Assembly (NCBI GenBank): GCA_963666415.2
Contig: CAXXPD010000003.1
Location: 3,906,001 to 3,970,000 of the forward strand
Reading direction: 5' to 3'
Length of the DNA: 64,000 bases
Source: Bin87 sp963666415
GTDB taxonomy: Bacteria > Chloroflexota > Dehalococcoidia > Lucifugimonadales > UBA3495
A program made the translations under genes and the position numbers. Numbering within the stretch: the stretch's first letter is position 1; each line of letters starts with the position of its first letter. The notes beneath the pieces are model-generated. The model saw only the letters and a program-made list of their open reading frames with translations. It did not search any database and had not been told where the DNA came from. This document shows positions 40,108 through 48,616 of the stretch, piece after piece.

Positions 40108-40893
40108 ATGACCCGAACCACCGAACTCACCCCGTTGCTCAAGAGCCTCAAGCTGGGCGCTTTGGCCAGCACCCTGCCGGAACGCATCGCCCTGGCCCGT
40201 AGGGAGCAGCTGGACTACGCCTCATTCCTGGAAATCATCCTCAGCGACGAGGTCAATCGCCGCGCCCACCGCCGCACCGAACTCCGGCTGCACAATGCCG
40301 GTTTCGAGGAGACCTGCCGCCTGGAGGACTTCGACTGGTCGGCGTCAATTACCCTGGACCGCCGCCTGCTGGACGCTGTATTCTCCCTGGAGTTTCTCGA
40401 CCGGCACGAACACGTCCTGCTGGTGGGCCCCGCCGGTGTCGGCAAGAGCTTCTTCGCCCAGGCCCTGGGCTACGCCGCCGTCCGCGCCGGATACTCCGTG
40501 CGCTTCAGCCACGCCGACGACTTCTTCAAGGCCCTGACCCAGGCCAGAGTGGACAACTCGCTGGACCGTACCTTCCGGTCTTTCCTCACGCCCGACCTGC
40601 TCATCCTCGATGACCTGGGTCTCCATGGCCTGACCGCCCAGCAGTCCGCCGACCTCTACGAACTCATCCTCAACCGGCATCGGGCGTCCAGCTTCATCAT
40701 CACCAGCAACCGGGCCGTGGACGAATGGCTGGGTCTCTTCGATGACCCCATCCTGGGCAACAGCGCGCTGGATCGCCTGGCCAACGCCAGCTACCAGATC
40801 GTCATCGAAGGCGCCAGCTACCGGGAACGACTCTCGCCACACCGCGCTCTACTGGCCGCAAAGGGGGTGATTGACCCGCAAACTACAACCTGA
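40108..40893 (+). CDS. istB: IS21 helper ATPase IstB
   Basis: IstB is the AAA+ ATPase that aids IS21 transposition. It has 261 residues from ATG 40108, chosen because GAGGAG lies just upstream. An in-frame ATG at 40093 overlaps the istA stop. Walker A is VGPAGVGKS, Walker B is DLLILDDLG, and sensor residues lie in SSFIITSNRA. The gene is intact even though istA is broken. Confidence 0.92.
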   Translation: MTRTTELTPLLKSLKLGALASTLPERIALARREQLDYASFLEIILSDEVNRRAHRRTELRLHNAGFEETCRLEDFDWSASITLDRRLLDAVFSLEFLDRHEHVLLVGPAGVGKSFFAQALGYAAVRAGYSVRFSHADDFFKALTQARVDNSLDRTFRSFLTPDLLILDDLGLHGLTAQQSADLYELILNRHRASSFIITSNRAVDEWLGLFDDPILGNSALDRLANASYQIVIEGASYRERLSPHRALLAAKGVIDPQTTT

Positions 40894-41817
40894 TAATAGT
40901 CAATTCACCGCGCTCCCAGGGTGGCTGGATGTCCGTGAAAATCGCCGGCCTAATGACCATGAAAATTGACAGGATCATCCTTGCGCTCATCGCTGTACAT
41001 CGAGTTGATCAGCAGCGCCATGTGCGGAGCACCAATGTCCTGTTCCATAGCAGCAATAACTTTCCTTATCTCCAATGCCCTGCTTCTGTACTCTGCGGTA
41101 TCCATCACCGTCGCTGTGCTTCCCCTCATCGAAACAGTAGGTCGAATCATCTCAACGAACCGGCCGTCGTTTGTCACAAGGCCGTTCTGGTCTAAGTATT
41201 TGCGTATCGGATCCGACGTCTGCTGACCGACACGGACGCCAGCCAGAATCATGTTTACCAACTGTTGATTGTTGGGCAATTCCGGCCACGCTCCGCCAGT
41301 GGTAGCCCAAGCAGTTATGAACTCCTCGCCTTCCCTACCGCCGATCAGTATGGGTACTTTTTCGCCATCTCGCACGACTATCTCGTCCGATACGCTGCAT
41401 TCGCCGTTGACCATCTCTACTGGCGTCAACTGGTTAAACTCCTCGATCACCAGGAACACCGGTACTTGCCCTTTCTGCTGCTGTTTGATCTTCTCAGCGG
41501 TCTCGCCGACCACGTGCCGCAAGCTAGGGCTGATCGCGTAATGCTTACTGCACGGTGAGTTCACGAAGTAGTCCACTAGATTTGAAGCGACACACGCTTG
41601 AACCGAGGGAGACGCATAAATCGCGTGGTGAGGCTCGTCGCCGTTCGGACGGAAATCGACTCGGGGAAACTCGAAGATTTGTGTTCGACAATACTCACTG
41701 ATTGTGCACCTGAATTCCTTGCCGCCTATGCCCGCGTACATATCCCGCACTCCGGCTAAGGTAAAGTTCGCTTCCGGAGAAACCGGTTGTAGAGACTTCT
41801 GCCGATCCGCTACTGTT

Positions 41818-41871
41818 CGATCCCTTCTGGTCGTGCGATCCCTTCTGGTCGTGCGATCCCTTCTGGTCGTG
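41818..41871 (-). repeat. Three exact 18-base tandem repeats in a coding region
   Basis: CGATCCCTTCTGGTCGTG occurs three times head to tail with no mismatch. On the minus strand each unit encodes RTTRRD-type basic residues near the start of the HEPN-like protein. The unit is a multiple of three, so copy-number change would keep the frame and only change the length of the basic tail. Confidence 0.95.
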
Positions 41872-41929
41872 CGTTTCTTTCTGGGCATTGTGAATTTACT
41901 CCTCTTGCAGTTTCCATACCGGCTCCTAA

Positions 41930-43388
41930 TATTACAACGACGGTTATGGAGGTAGGCCGGAGGTGTTACGGCCGAGGACAGCGCGGCGTTTCTTGTGAGA
42001 GCATCTGGCCCTTTCGTTGCGTTGTTGGACGCCATCCAACCATAGCAGCAGTTCCTCTGGGCCGAACCGCGTTTTGGGCAGGAGCTCACGCACCACTCGG
42101 TACACTTGGGGCCTGGTGATCAGGGGCATCTTTTTCCCCCCAATCCTGTTGCAAAGTCAGTAAGAAGGCCCCGGCCAACAGGCACATGGTGATGTGGTGA
42201 TGCCAACCCGCCCAAGTGCGGGTCTCGTATTCGTCGAGGCCCACATCGCTCTTCTCAGTCTCGAACTCGGTTTCAATGCGCCAGCGGGAGCCGCCCACGT
42301 AGGTCAGGGTCTCCAGAGGGATGTCCTCGGGGGCGTTGGACAGATAGTAGCGGGGTTCGCTGCCGTCCAGGTTCTGGCGATAAACCGCCCACAGGACCTC
42401 ACCAGGCTTCCGCCTCCTGGTCACCCGCACCCGTTGGGCGCTGAACCGATAGACACGCGGCCCCTGGCTTCCCTGGGCTATCGTGATCTCCCGCCATGCC
42501 GCCGCCGGCAACGCCTGACTGCGCTCTGCCATGGTCTGCCGCTCCTCACGCAGCGGTCTGGGTTTGCGGGGACGCCCGTTGCCCTGGTAAGGCGGATCGG
42601 TCCAGGTGGGTTCCAGCGGCCAAACCGTCATATCGGGACGCACGTCCAAAACGTAGTACATTCCCGCGGACGCGATGCCCTCCCGCAACGCGGGAGACAT
42701 CCCGAAGGCGGAATCTCCAGCCACCCACTGTGCGCTGAGGTGGCCTCTGGCCTGGGCGCACTCCAGCATATCCAGCGCCAACTCAGTCTTGCTTCGGTAC
42801 CCCCGTCGGTCCGCCGGCACTCCCGCCGTCGCACAACGCTCCCCGTCCCCAGTCCATTCCTCCGGCAGGATATAGCCTCTTGTCCACCAGCGCCCGTCCC
42901 TTGGCCCCCACGTGGGCCAGAAACACCCCTGCTTGGCAGTTGGCTATCTTCCCCAACGCCTCGCAGTACGCCTGGCCACTCCCACCGACTTCATTCCCTG
43001 CTTGGGAAAGTCGCTGCCGTCCAGCACCCACACTCCCTGGGAATCCTTCAACCGCGAACTCAAATACTCCTGCAACCGGTCTATGACCGCGTCATCGTCC
43101 CAGGGCGACTCGGAGAGAAACCGCTGTAACGGTCGTGACGACGCCGGAACCGTCTCCGACAGATTCTCGGCGTTGCGCCGCTCTTCCGATTGCACCAGCA
43201 GGGCCTGTAGATAATGGCTGCTGTTCTCCCTGGCTTCCTTACGACCAAAGACTGGCGCAAAGTAGCCGTGAAATTCCTGGAAGGCTTCGTACGCCCGCTC
43301 CAATACCGCCGCATCCATCGCCTGCCCCACCTCCCGAAGCCTTCTCTATCTCGCCGATTATCCTACCACAGCAACCGTCGTTGTAATA
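41930..43388 (-). mobile_element. IS701-family element B, decayed
   Basis: The 1459-base element has inverted repeats starting TATTACAACGACGGTT at both ends and a perfect 4-base duplication CTAA (41926-41929 and 43389-43392). It lies 38 bases upstream of the start of the HEPN-like gene and so probably separates it from its promoter. Its repeats differ from those of element A, so the two are different IS types. Confidence 0.9.
41944..43330 (-). pseudogene. IS701-family transposase with several frame breaks
   Basis: The N-terminal frame (from 43330) has VWVLDGSDFPKQGMKSVGVAR. A short middle frame has KIANCQAGVFLAHVGAKGRALVD. The third has AQWVAGDSAFG and RWRIETEFETEKSDVGLDEYE. A last frame carries the tail FGPEELLLWLDGVQQRN. 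Breaks lie near 42960, 42860 and 42125. No single frame could make an active enzyme. Confidence 0.88.
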
Positions 43389-43540
43389 CTAAACTAAAGC
43401 CAAGGTGGGATGTACATTTAAGTGGCGATGATGATCAGCTGGGCTAAGCCCGTGAATCCCTCTCATCCGTACTTGGAGAACGACCCGGCTCCGTCGTTTG
43501 ACCCCCACCATCTGCGCATTTCACCTTGGCTTTAGTTTAG
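43389..43540. repeat. 152-base element with perfect 19-base terminal inverted repeats
   Basis: CTAAACTAAAGCCAAGGTG (43389-43407) is the exact complement of CACCTTGGCTTTAGTTTAG (43522-43540). The interior of about 114 bases has no open frame of note. It has the form of a MITE-like non-autonomous element. IS701 element B inserted at its CTAA edge, so it was there first. Confidence 0.75.
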
Positions 43541-43676
43541 TATTACAACGACGCATTTGGGATGGGACGCTCGCCACTGGCCCATTCCCTTCGTAAATGT
43601 GCATCGAGCAACTGTCGCAGCAGCCCTTGCGCCACGAAGCTTTCCCGAAGCGGAACATCAACCCGTCGTTGTAATA
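43541..43676. repeat. 136-base MITE-like element with IS701-B-type ends
   Basis: It begins TATTACAACGACG and ends CGTCGTTGTAATA, the same 13 bases that open IS701 element B. The flanks are TTAG and CTAG, both YTAR. The interior does not resemble the transposase. It is probably a non-autonomous derivative that element B could mobilise. Confidence 0.65.
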
Positions 43677-43900
43677 CTAGCTTCGCCTCCCGTGCCGCGC
43701 AGACATTAGACGCCGTTTCCGACCAATCCGCCAATCGATTATGCAGCCGGAATCCCTTCTGCAACACCGAGTGTGATCAGCGGGGGTAAATTGGGTCACG
43801 TGGGCGAGTTGACCGACGGGTGATGGCTGTCGAAGTTCAGCAGAAATGTCATCTGTCTGGTCCGGGATACTTTACCTACCGGCGACTCGAGCAGTATGAG

Positions 43901-44788
43901 TTATAGATACCGCAGCGCCGATCCGGCGGACTCTCCGCGGGTGTAGCGGCCGACCATGCCACCGCCCTGTTTCCAGCGGCCCTGGCGTTCGATCTCGTGG
44001 GTGGGCGCGCCGTTCTGGGCCATGCGGCGGGCCATGCCCACCCGTCCGCTGTGGCCGCTGAAGAACTCCCAATCAGCCAGGCCGGCGGCTTTGGCGATGA
44101 CTTTCACCCGGCGGGCGATCTGGGACTCCGACAGCCCGAACACCTTCACCCCACCATCAACACCGGCCGGCCGGATGGCGTCCAGAGCCCGCATGGCGGC
44201 GGGGGTGATGGCCACCACGGCGCCCTGGGCCTCGACGTCGGTCTTTGGAGCGGATGACGGTGATGCGGCCGCTGCCGTCGTCCCAGCGCTGCACGTCTCC
44301 CCAGGTGAGAGACGAAGCCTCGGAGCGGCGGAGTCCGGCGTCGGACAGCACGGCAACCAGGGCCAGGTCGAACTTTGCGCGCTCAGCGGCCTGCTCCGCC
44401 GTTTCGAAGCCGCGGCCGCGCTTGCGGGGCTGGACGGCGGTGAGGCGGATGACGGCGAGCACATCGGCGGTGAGGGCGCCGGCCTGGCGCTGGGGCTTCG
44501 AGAGCCGCCGCCCCCATCCTTTCAACGAGGCGCGTACCCCACGATCCTTGCAAGGAGATTCGTGGCCGGCCCATTCATGCGCTTTGGTGATGGCGGAGGT
44601 GGCCAGGCGCATGGTGGCAATGCTGGCGCCATCACCGGCGCGGACGGCCAGGTAGCGGGCCACGGTGAGGGGTTGGCCGGCAGGGAGTGCAGGCCCATCT
44701 CGCCGCACCATTCGTCGAAAAGCTTCCACTGGGTCTGATAGACGCGCTTGGTCTGGTCGGAGAGGACGGACTCCAGGGCGTCGGCCAC
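43901..44788 (-). pseudogene. Tyrosine recombinase remnant 2, more complete
   Basis: From a GTG near 44788 the N-terminal core-binding part reads VADALESVLSDQTKRVYQ. The frame breaks near 44680, continues through the ITKAHEWAGH and LSKPQRQAGALTADVLAVI blocks to VIRSK, and breaks again near 44246, where one extra A is present. It then runs through GLSESQIARRVKVIAKAAG, the GHSGRVGMARRM His-Arg block and a C-terminal GRYTRG to 43901. The catalytic R, H, R and Y are all present across the frames. The Trp codon lost in copy 1 is intact here. Confidence 0.85.
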
Positions 44789-45218
44789 CCCCTGGTCGGC
44801 GGCGCGCAGGGCCGGCGCTGACGGAGGCGATTATCGCGCGGCGAACTGACGTGCGCAAGTGGACGTCTTGGCGTCGTTTGCCTGCCCTCTGCGGGTCTAA
44901 AACCACCCTCGGCGAAGGGTAGCCCCCGCCTCCACCCCGACACTCCCACGGTGAGCGTTCAGTCTCGCTCGTCGATCAGATCCTCAACCGCGTCGGGGCC
45001 GGCGACCAATGGATAGCTATCCATTCCAATGGTATCCATACCTATCCATTGGAATGGACGGCGCGATGGAATGGATTGGTATCCAATGCATTGGAGTCCA
45101 TTGCATAACAATGAACACCATTGCCATGACCCGGCGCCGGTCCCGGGCAAACGACAAAGGGGTCCCATGGCTTTCACTACAATGTTGTCAACGAGCCCGA
45201 TCACCGGAGGTGAGCACC
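44789..45218. other. Intergenic region with a cluster of nested palindromes
   Basis: Between the recombinase and the small zinc-ribbon gene, 45009-45110 is packed with dyads. ATGGATAGCTATCCAT is a perfect 16-base palindrome. CCATTCCAATGG (45021-45032) pairs exactly with CCATTGGAATGG (45046-45057). CCAATGCATTGG is another perfect palindrome. The shared core is ATCCATTGG. The site lies upstream of the recombinase start, so an operator, recombination site or hairpin-rich leader are all possible. Confidence 0.7.
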
Positions 45219-45451
45219 ATGCCCCAATGCGTTGCCTGCGGCGCCGAACTGGAGCCGCCCGTACGTGTCCCCCCACCGTCTACGTCAAAAGCCTCTACCG
45301 GATCGGCGGCCAGGATTACTGCCGTCATCACATCATCAAGGCCGTGGTGGCTGCCGGCGTCGTCGCCGAGATCAAGGCTGGCGCCGGACCGGCAGTGGCC
45401 ATGCCACGGCAAGTGCCCTCCAGCGAGTACGACCGGCCCCGCCATCACTGA
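45219..45451 (+). pseudogene. Small zinc-ribbon protein with a frame break
   Basis: The ATG at 45219 follows a strong GGAGGTGA. The first residues are MPQCVACGAELEPP with a C-x2-C pair. A one-base shift near 45260 leads to TVYVKSLYRIGGQDYCRHH, which supplies a second Cys/His pair, then a short alanine-rich helix to the stop at 45451. Together they would make a zinc-binding protein of about 77 residues. No family is recognised. The good ribosome-binding site and paired ligands argue that this was a real gene. Confidence 0.5.
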
Positions 45452-45635
45452 CCAAGGCTACGCCTTGGAACGGTATCTTGTTCCAGCACGAGCGGACAGT
45501 CCCGCACCAAATGCTAAAGGCAAAACTCCCTGCGACATAGGTGGAAACAGTCTCGAAAGGACGCTGCCGCTCCTGTGCTCCCAACACCGAAGCGTCCTTC
45601 ATATCCGGAGGACAACGTCGTTCATGTGTTGGTCG

Positions 45636-45995
45636 CTATCGGCGTAGCCAACCTCGGGTCACCCGAATCATCGCGGCCGAGATGGCGATGACGCCGCCGA
45701 ATACGGCCAGCAAACCAACTCCACTCACCAAGACACCAGGTGCGAAGAACAACACCACAGCAATACAACCAGTGACCAGACCCACGCTGGCCGCACCAGT
45801 AAACAGACCCACGAGGATGCTGTCCCAGCGTCCTCGGGACCCATCTCCCCCGAAAACCGCGATGATGACTGCTACCAAGAACGGTAACCCGAAAACGAAG
45901 AACAGGGCAATGTACAACACGGCGAAATTTTGGCGTCCGATACTCAGAGCAACAGGACCGGCTCGGCCGCATTCCAAATGGCGGGATGCAGGCAT
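45636..45995 (-). CDS. Small membrane protein of unknown function
   Basis: This 119-residue protein starts at ATG 45995. Two or three hydrophobic spans are clear: FAVLYIALFFVFGLPFLVAV, then two adjacent spans covering the region from GLFTGAASVGLV to FGGVIAISAAMI, separated by a Gly/Pro-rich turn. It ends in a basic TRGWLRR. There is no family match from sight. It stands alone, convergent with the zinc-ribbon remnant. It could be a real inner-membrane protein. Confidence 0.55.
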   Translation of the reverse strand: MPASRHLECGRAGPVALSIGRQNFAVLYIALFFVFGLPFLVAVIIAVFGGDGSRGRWDSILVGLFTGAASVGLVTGCIAVVLFFAPGVLVSGVGLLAVFGGVIAISAAMIRVTRGWLRR

Positions 45996-46001
45996 TCTCA
46001 A

Positions 46002-46515
46002 TCAGGACTGCCGCCGGACTACTACTAAGATACGGCCGATGCTGCGCTACCGCAACAGCAAGGCGCATGGGCGGTGCTTGAACCCACATCCAGCGCCACC
46101 GCGACCCCAGGGAACGAAAGACCGGCCCGCTGGACGTAGCGACCACGCCCACCGGACGACGAGAGTAGCCATCCGGCTCCGGGCTGCGACAACCTCGTCC
46201 GGGTCCGGACCTGAGCGTGTTCAAGCTGGAAGGCACTGCGAAAGTCCGCTCCGGTAGAAAGATCAGTAGCCCAAAGCCTGACCGTTGCATTAAATTGGCG
46301 GGGCGGATGCCAAAAGTGTTGCAAATGATGTCAGCAACAGACCACACTGTCGATTACTCCGCATTTGCCGGTCGTAATCCCATGATCGGGTTGCGTGCTC
46401 AATTCGTCAACACGCTCTAGATAGATAGCCTAATGTTCCAGGCAGCCAGTTGGCAGCTTTCATGGGGCGGGCTGTCACCATTAACATTTTCTAGCGAGGA
46501 AACAAGCCGACAGGC
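46002..46515. other. Gene-poor stretch
   Basis: These 514 bases have only short overlapping frames without ribosome-binding sites or recognisable motifs. No repeat or RNA gene was seen. They include the upstream region of the small membrane protein and the 3' flank of the next leftward gene. Confidence 0.5.
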
Positions 46516-47388
46516 CTAATTGTCGTTGATCACCTGGGTTATGCGAATCACAAAATTCTCTGCAATCGGCGTGTAATCCTCCACCACCTCGATCATGGTG
46601 GCCAACGCCCGTCCCGCGGCGCTTGGCGACCATTCGGGCAACTTCACCGAAAGACCAGAGTTTGACGGTTCAAAGGCCACATCGGGGTGAAGTGTATCAG
46701 CCGATAAGTTGACCTGATACGATTCAGGCGCAGATACTACCCGACCGAAACTGAATGCTCCGGTGCGCCGGCTTTGGATCTGGTTCATCATCTCTGCTGA
46801 GTTCTCGACCCCAGGGAACCCACGATCAAAGGTAATGAGTGCGTCAGCGCCAACCCGGTCTGAAAGGTCGAACCAATCACCTCCCAAGTTGAGATGATGG
46901 GTACTCCGGCCACGTTCGCCAAAGTGTGCGCGATAGCAGGTCAGCTGAAACCCGGATATTTCGATGGCGCCAATGTGTCGTAGTGCATCGTCCAAGCATT
47001 GAATCAGCGGCGGCAACGCCACGGACAGTCTCACCGCGTTTTCGCCATAACCTGCCGGCATCGAAAATGTGGCCCAACCGGCCGTGCTGGGTTCCAGTGG
47101 GTCCGGCTCCAAGTCACTCAGGTCAGCGGCATTTGCCAAACCAACGCAAACCCATCCGATCATGGACGGGTCAGCGCCGTTGCTGACGAGCCCGGCCTCG
47201 TACAGTTCCCAAAGCTTGCTCCAAGCCATTAATTCGGAGCGGGCTTCAAAAGCACGGTGCAGAAGGCCCACCACTGTTATGCCAGTGGGAGGGTCTTGTA
47301 GTTTGCGCCGTTCACGAGTCCGCTCGGAATCGAGTATGCCCGTGCTGGGCAGTTCACCGAATGCCTCAAGCACGAGTATTGGCGTCAT
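46516..47388 (-). CDS. Hypothetical cytoplasmic protein
   Basis: This 290-residue protein has no signal peptide or membrane span. It is acidic with regular soluble-domain composition. The start ATG at 47388 gives MTPILVLEAFGELP. A repeated-fold impression comes from GWVCVGLANAADLSDLEPDPLEPS and ISGFQLTCYRAHFGERG, but no known motif was found. Steady codon use and length suggest it is real and unbroken. It has its own surroundings, with 203 bases before the next leftward gene. Confidence 0.65.
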   Translation of the reverse strand: MTPILVLEAFGELPSTGILDSERTRERRKLQDPPTGITVVGLLHRAFEARSELMAWSKLWELYEAGLVSNGADPSMIGWVCVGLANAADLSDLEPDPLEPSTAGWATFSMPAGYGENAVRLSVALPPLIQCLDDALRHIGAIEISGFQLTCYRAHFGERGRSTHHLNLGGDWFDLSDRVGADALITFDRGFPGVENSAEMMNQIQSRRTGAFSFGRVVSAPESYQVNLSADTLHPDVAFEPSNSGLSVKLPEWSPSAAGRALATMIEVVEDYTPIAENFVIRITQVINDN

Positions 47389-47591
47389 GCTATCACGACC
47401 TTGCGTTGATCATGGTTCGGCGCGCGGTCAGCGTCGTGTCGTTTGCCGCAGTCCTGACCCAGTAAACCATGAAAATGTGATCCTATTCTACGATTCTATC
47501 AGTGATTAACTGGTCAGCTAAAATGCCTTTCCTGTGCAGGATGTTACGTTGAACCAAAAAGAACAAGCCATGCTCACCGGTTGCCGGAGGG

Positions 47592-48131
47592 TTACCGCCC
47601 TGATCGCGGGAAGATCGGCCGTCGTCCACAGCTCCGGCCAGCGCTCACCAGGACGATTCCGCCGATCAGGCAAAGGGATGCTGCTGCAAGGTGCAGATCA
47701 GCGTGGGTAAATCGCGCCAGCGGATTGCGACGGGACCAGGGCCAGAACGGCGCCATATCGCGGTGCGAGAGGGCGTCGGCGGCCACGTGGCTCCACGCCC
47801 CGCCGATCGCTGAAATCACCGCGGTTGACCAGGGCACCTCTTCCTCCATGTGCAGGACGCTGTGTTTCATTGGCCGCACTGTGGAGTTCCAAGCACGGAA
47901 AGCCGGCTGCAGCACGGGCTTCACCAACCCCAGCGTCAACAGTCCGGCCAAGGTCGCGCCAACAAAACTGTGCAGGTGGCGACGGTCGGGGGAATTTCCC
48001 GCGAACCGATGGTAGAGGACTTCGGCGTCGATCAACACGTTGGTAACGCCGAAGACCGGCAGGCTCACCCAGCGAGGGGCGAAGATCTTGACCAAGAAAG
48101 CCGGACCGGCGTGCAGAGGAGTGAAAGGCAT
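47592..48131 (-). CDS. Membrane protein of the YdjM/DUF457 metal-dependent-hydrolase-like group
   Basis: This 179-residue protein starts MPFTPLHAGPAFLVK, typical of these membrane proteins. His and Asp residues in NVLIDAEVLYHRF, RRHLHSF and GAWSHVAADALSHRDMAPF are arranged like the family's possible metal ligands. At least three hydrophobic segments are present (GVTNVLIDAEV, LAGLLTLGLVKPVL, LAAASLCLIGGIVLVSAG). The biochemical role is not established for the family. It is leftward and alone. Confidence 0.65.
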   Translation of the reverse strand: MPFTPLHAGPAFLVKIFAPRWVSLPVFGVTNVLIDAEVLYHRFAGNSPDRRHLHSFVGATLAGLLTLGLVKPVLQPAFRAWNSTVRPMKHSVLHMEEEVPWSTAVISAIGGAWSHVAADALSHRDMAPFWPWSRRNPLARFTHADLHLAAASLCLIGGIVLVSAGRSCGRRPIFPRSGR

Positions 48132-48373
48132 GGTGGGCGAACCTCGGGGCGCGGCGGATTATAGCATCGTGGTTGTTGCCCGCCGGGCAGTGTCGGCCCA
48201 TGCCAGCCGAGGCTTCTCCCCCTGTCCGGAATGCAGTAACCATTCAGAGCAGCGCCCGTTGCCGTGTCGTGCACAGTTGAGGATGACTGCTAAACTGCTT
48301 TCCTGGCGGAGTTGCCCATCACCTGCTCTGCGGGCTGGGCCGACGATGAACGGTCGTAGTTGGGCAGCACGGA

Positions 48374-48616
48374 TTGGCCAAGGCGGCCTTGGGTTTCCTG
48401 GCCTCTCTGGCTGTGTTGGTTATCGTCACTTGGATATTCGATCCGGCCATCGCGGGCCCGCGGCCGGAGGCCTGGCCGTTGACCGCCATGCTGACGGTCC
48501 CGTCCACGGACGGGGCGGTGTGCCTGTCCACATGGGCGACGGCGTTGGTTTCGACTTGGTTCGCCGCCGTCGTTCGGCCAAGATCTGGATCCATTACGGA
48601 GAGCCTCACCGCATGA
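48374..48616 (+). CDS. Small one-to-two-span membrane protein coupled to the next lipoprotein gene
   Basis: This 80-residue frame uses a TTG at 48374. It begins with a strongly hydrophobic span (ALGFLASLAVLVIVTWIF) and has a second weaker one. Its TGA overlaps the ATG of the following lipoprotein gene (ATGA at 48613), which is the main reason to accept it. No ATG or GTG start is available in frame. It is unrecognised. Confidence 0.45.
   Translation: MAKAALGFLASLAVLVIVTWIFDPAIAGPRPEAWPLTAMLTVPSTDGAVCLSTWATALVSTWFAAVVRPRSGSITESLTA

Larger units (their letters stand above)
38393..40971 (+). mobile_element. IS21-family element
   Basis: The element is 2579 bases and carries istA and istB. Both ends read inward from TGTCA, with TGTCATTGTTCA at the left and TGTCAATTTTCA at the right, and share TAGGCC further in. 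The flanks are GGATCG (38387-38392) and GGATCA (40972-40977), a 6-base duplication with one changed base. The interrupted reading frame is restored when one copy is removed. Confidence 0.9.
38146..41888 (-). pseudogene. Unknown protein with HEPN-like Rx4H motif, gene interrupted by IS21
   Basis: The pieces are 41888-40972 and 38386-38146. Removing the IS21 element and one target copy restores 385 codons. The start ATG at 41888 has an AGGAG ribosome-binding site (41899-41903). The N-terminus is very basic, with three exact 18-base repeats giving RTTRRD three times. The middle is not recognised. Near the C-terminus, ELNEYRDDIAHWW contains R-x4-H, the pattern of HEPN RNase domains, with amphipathic helices around it. 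HEPN proteins are common toxins and abortive-infection effectors. The insertion removes this motif from the main frame. The function is inference only. Confidence 0.65.

Noticed and set aside
43543..43767. Leftward 74-codon frame through the small inverted-repeat element
   Set aside because: It crosses the element boundary and has no recognised motif.
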